A stretch of DNA of 64,000 nucleotides from Dokdonella_A sp046347015 (GTDB lineage: Bacteria; Pseudomonadota; Gammaproteobacteria; Xanthomonadales; Rhodanobacteraceae): contig JAXMHA010000009.1 in assembly GCA_046347015.1 (NCBI GenBank), positions 52,586 to 116,585 of the forward strand, in the 5' to 3' direction. Below are positions 61,604 through 64,000 of the stretch, piece after piece. Made by a program: the position numbers and the translations under genes. Numbering within the stretch: the first letter of the stretch is position 1; each line of letters opens with the position of its first letter. The notes beneath the pieces were generated by a model. It did not search any database, had not been told where the DNA came from, and saw only the letters and a program-made list of their open reading frames with translations.

Positions 61604-61743
61604 GCGGAAGGGTCATCGGTCGCAAAGTCCGGCATTCCGCGCTCACGATTCCCGGCCCCGGCTTCGGGCTCCAGGCCTCCGATTTCCGGTCTCCGGCTCC
61701 CGGTTCACAACTCGCAACTTGACGCACAAATCCCACCCGACCC

Positions 61744-63078
61744 ATGTCCGAACTGACTCCCCGCGAAATCGTCAACGAGCTCGACCGCTACATCATCGGC
61801 CAGGACGCGGCCAAGCGCGCGGTCGCGATCGCTCTGCGCAACCGCTGGCGGCGCATGCAGCTCGAGCCGGCGCTGCGCGCCGAGATCGTGCCGAAGAACA
61901 TCCTGATGATCGGGCCGACCGGCGTCGGCAAGACCGAGATCGCGCGTCGCCTGGCGGCGCTTGCGAACGCGCCGTTCATCAAGGTCGAGGCGACCAAGTA
62001 CACCGAGGTCGGTTACGTCGGCAAGGACGTCGAACAGATCATCCGTGATCTCGTCGAGACTGCGGTGAAGATGACGCGCGAGCAGGCCAAGTCGCACGTG
62101 CGCTCGCAGGCGGAAGATCGCGCCGAGGACCGCATCCTCGACGCGCTGTTGCCGCGCCGGCGCGGTGTCGGCTTCGCCAACGAGCCGCCGGCCGAACCCG
62201 CCGACGACGGCACCCGGCAGAAATTGCGCAAGCAACTCCGCGAGGGCGCGCTCGACGATCGCGAGATCGAGATCGAGGTCGCGATGAACGTCGGCGTCGA
62301 GATCATGGCGCCGCCCGGCATGGAGGAAATGACGCAGCAGTTGCGCGGCATGTTCCAGTCGCTCGCCGGGCAGCGCACGCAATCGCGCAAGCTCCGGGTC
62401 GCGCAGGCGCGTCCGTTGCTGGTCGAGGAGGAGGCGGGCAAGCTCGTCAACGACGACGAGATCAAGCAGCAGGCCATCATCAGTTGCGAAGAGAACGGCA
62501 TCGTCTTCATCGACGAGATCGACAAGGTCGCGCAGCGCGGCGAATGGAGCGGCGCCGGCGTCAGCCGCGAGGGCGTGCAACGCGACCTGTTGCCGCTGGT
62601 CGAGGGCTCGGCCGTGTCGACCAAGTACGGCACGGTGCGCACCGACCACATCCTGTTCATCGCGTCGGGCGCGTTCCACGTTTCGCGGCCATCGGACCTG
62701 ATCCCGGAACTGCAGGGGCGCTTCCCGATCCGGGTCGAGTTGTCGGCGCTGACCGCGGGCGACTTCAAGCGCATCCTGACCGAGCCGCACAACGCGTTGA
62801 CGAAGCAGTACCGCGAACTGCTCGGGACCGAACGCGTGACGGTCGAGTTCACGCCCGACGGCGTCGAGCGACTTGCCGAAATCGCGTTCGCCGTCAACGA
62901 GCGCACCGAGAACATCGGTGCCCGGCGCCTGTCGACGGTCCTGGAGCGCGTGCTGGACGAAATCTCGTTCCAGGCTTCGGACTCGGGTGGGCAGGGCTTT
63001 CGCATCGATGCCGGCTACGTCGACCAGCATCTCGGCGACCTCGCGAAGAACGAGGACCTGTCGCGCTACATCCTTTGA
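61744..63078 (+). CDS. hslU: ATP-dependent protease ATPase subunit HslU
   Basis: 444 residues. AAA+ unfoldase partner of HslV. LTPREIVNELDRYIIGQDAA (start), LMIGPTGVGKTEIARRLA (Walker A), TEVGYVGKDVEQIIRDLV (pore loop GYVG), VFIDEIDKVAQRG (Walker B), and the end IDAGYVDQHLGDLAKNEDLS, RYIL, which activates HslV. ATG 61744 begins MSELTPRE. 140 bp separate it from hslV. Confidence 0.98.
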   Translation: MSELTPREIVNELDRYIIGQDAAKRAVAIALRNRWRRMQLEPALRAEIVPKNILMIGPTGVGKTEIARRLAALANAPFIKVEATKYTEVGYVGKDVEQIIRDLVETAVKMTREQAKSHVRSQAEDRAEDRILDALLPRRRGVGFANEPPAEPADDGTRQKLRKQLREGALDDREIEIEVAMNVGVEIMAPPGMEEMTQQLRGMFQSLAGQRTQSRKLRVAQARPLLVEEEAGKLVNDDEIKQQAIISCEENGIVFIDEIDKVAQRGEWSGAGVSREGVQRDLLPLVEGSAVSTKYGTVRTDHILFIASGAFHVSRPSDLIPELQGRFPIRVELSALTAGDFKRILTEPHNALTKQYRELLGTERVTVEFTPDGVERLAEIAFAVNERTENIGARRLSTVLERVLDEISFQASDSGGQGFRIDAGYVDQHLGDLAKNEDLSRYIL

Positions 63079-63179
63079 TTGCGCCGCGGCGCACCCGCGA
63101 CTCGGTCGATGGGAAACCCGGCCGGACCGCGCGTGGCGCCGCGCTTGCACCGGCGGCCAAAAGACTGGAACATTGCGGC

Positions 63180-63794
63180 ATGACCCAGGTCGTTCCCTTC
63201 CGCGCACGCGGCGTCCGCGCCGAGTTGCGATCGGCGCTCGAGCAGCGCGCGCCGCTGCGCATCGAGCGCGCCCGCGTGCAGCCGGGCTCGGTGCTCGGAT
63301 ACGTCGTTGCGCTGTCGCGCGAGTTCTGCCTGATCGCCGAGATCGGCGACACGATCCGCTTCGACGGTCACCTCGTGGTCGCGATTGCCGACATCACGGC
63401 GGTCGAGGTTGATCCGTCGCGCCGTTTCGTCGACCGCGCACTGGCGCTGCGTGGCGAAAGCCTGCTCGTGCCGGCCGGGTTCCACCTCGACGACTGGGCG
63501 GCGATCGCGCAATCGGCGGCAGCGCTCGGACCGTTGATTTCGGTCAACGTCGTCGAGGACGACGAGGGTGAGATCAGCTACATCGGGCAGTTGTCCGGCG
63601 TCGACGGCGGCGGCCTCGAGCTGCGCGAACTCGACCCGAACGCACAGTGGTATCCCGACGCCGGCTACTACGAGTTCGAGAGCATCGGCTCGATCGGCTT
63701 CGGCACGGGGTATCTCGACGCGTTGTGGAAGGTGGCGGGTTCACCGGGCGATCCCCTGCTCGCGCGGGCGCCGGCGAGCGACACGCTGCACTGA
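63180..63794 (+). CDS. Conserved protein of unknown function
   Basis: 204 residues, soluble. Beta-rich start (RAPLRIERARVQPGSVLGYV, VALSREFCLIAEIGDTIRF), then a mid region with VEDDEGEISYIGQLSGVDGG and PDAGYYEFESIGSIGFGTGY. Looks like a small cytoplasmic protein conserved after hslU in related bacteria; I cannot assign a role. ATG 63180 lies 101 bp after hslU and 34 bp before the DUF971 gene. Probably in the same operon. Confidence 0.75.
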   Translation: MTQVVPFRARGVRAELRSALEQRAPLRIERARVQPGSVLGYVVALSREFCLIAEIGDTIRFDGHLVVAIADITAVEVDPSRRFVDRALALRGESLLVPAGFHLDDWAAIAQSAAALGPLISVNVVEDDEGEISYIGQLSGVDGGGLELRELDPNAQWYPDAGYYEFESIGSIGFGTGYLDALWKVAGSPGDPLLARAPASDTLH

Positions 63795-63828
63795 CAAACC
63801 TGCTGCGCTCGACATCCCGCGAGCCGCA

Positions 63829-64000
63829 TGAGCGCGCCGACCCCGACGAACATCACGCTGCATCGCGCTTCGCACGTGCTCGAAATCGCGTTCGATTCCG
63901 GCGAGACATTCCACCTGCCCGCCGAATACCTGCGCACGCATTCGCCGAGCGCCGAAGTGCAAGGCCACGGCCACGGCCAGCGCGAGCTGGTCTGGGGGCG
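63829..64000 (+). CDS. DUF971 family protein (5' part only)
   Basis: The frame is still open at the window edge (57 residues seen): NITLHRASHVLEIAFDSGET, FHLPAEYLRTHSPSAEVQGH. DUF971 is related to the N-terminal domain of gamma-butyrobetaine hydroxylase and is linked to Fe-S metabolism in some bacteria. Often found downstream of hslU in xanthomonads. The remaining length is outside the window. Confidence 0.85.

Overview
The window is high-GC DNA packed with genes on both strands and looks chromosomal. It most resembles a gammaproteobacterium of the Xanthomonadales (Rhodanobacteraceae/Xanthomonadaceae). The indications are the order lptM-dapF-DUF484-xerC-hslV-hslU, a XanB2-like chorismatase beside a lone acyl carrier protein, short interspersed palindromes typical of xanthomonads, and secreted proteins ending in a GFD-type tail. 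The species cannot be named from this sequence. No rRNA, tRNA, CRISPR array or complete insertion sequence was seen.

Layout. 1-5 kb (minus strand): a probable conflict/defence cluster of a TIR-TM-TPR protein, two small proteins sharing a DPKIKN tail (one frameshifted at an 8-C tract), and a SLOG-two-TM (SLATT-like) protein cut by the window edge. 5-10 kb: GNAT, a PaiB-VOC fusion, a secreted protein, a cupin/JmjC-like oxygenase, NnrU. 10-14.1 kb: a decayed restriction-modification gene carrying a 167-bp palindrome-ended element, plus a decayed lipoprotein gene, all lying between 68-bp near-identical direct repeats; one repeat is the 3' end of an intact DUF1993 gene. 14-21 kb: MFS pump, folE, serine hydrolase, rlmI, rhomboid protease, phhA. 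21-22.6 kb: Xre-RES toxin-antitoxin pair. 22.7-29 kb: DUF885 protein, WYL-domain remnant, fructose-bisphosphatase, 2OG-Fe oxygenase, uvrD. 29-34.5 kb: repeat-rich secreted protein, Ser/Thr kinase, chorismatase and ACP. 34.5-40 kb: large ankyrin membrane protein, GYD protein, haem-copper-oxidase-like membrane protein, CADD/TenA-like protein. 40-43 kb: BrnTA beside a duplicated SDR fragment, and a frameshifted FAD oxidase/SDR pair behind a KefB-like antiporter. 45-47.4 kb: RimK-family ligase and a frameshifted GNAT. 47.5-51.7 kb: two tandem beta-helix secreted proteins and a SASK-motif secreted protein. 52-57.5 kb: cyanophycin locus cphB-cphA-Mur ligase. 58.3-64 kb: housekeeping operon lptM-dapF-DUF484-xerC-hslV-hslU and downstream genes.

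How genes work together. CphA would make a nitrogen store that CphB degrades; the third gene is translationally coupled to cphA, apparently from a CTG codon. FolE and PhhA are linked through pterin, since PhhA needs a reduced pterin cofactor. The first 4.5 kb is the best candidate for an undescribed system: a TIR enzyme-type domain and a SLOG nucleotide-sensing-type domain, both tied to membrane segments, with two small proteins of unknown function between them. Single-base frameshifts occur at several places and are dense at 10-11.7 kb; real decay and assembly error cannot be told apart from this sequence alone.
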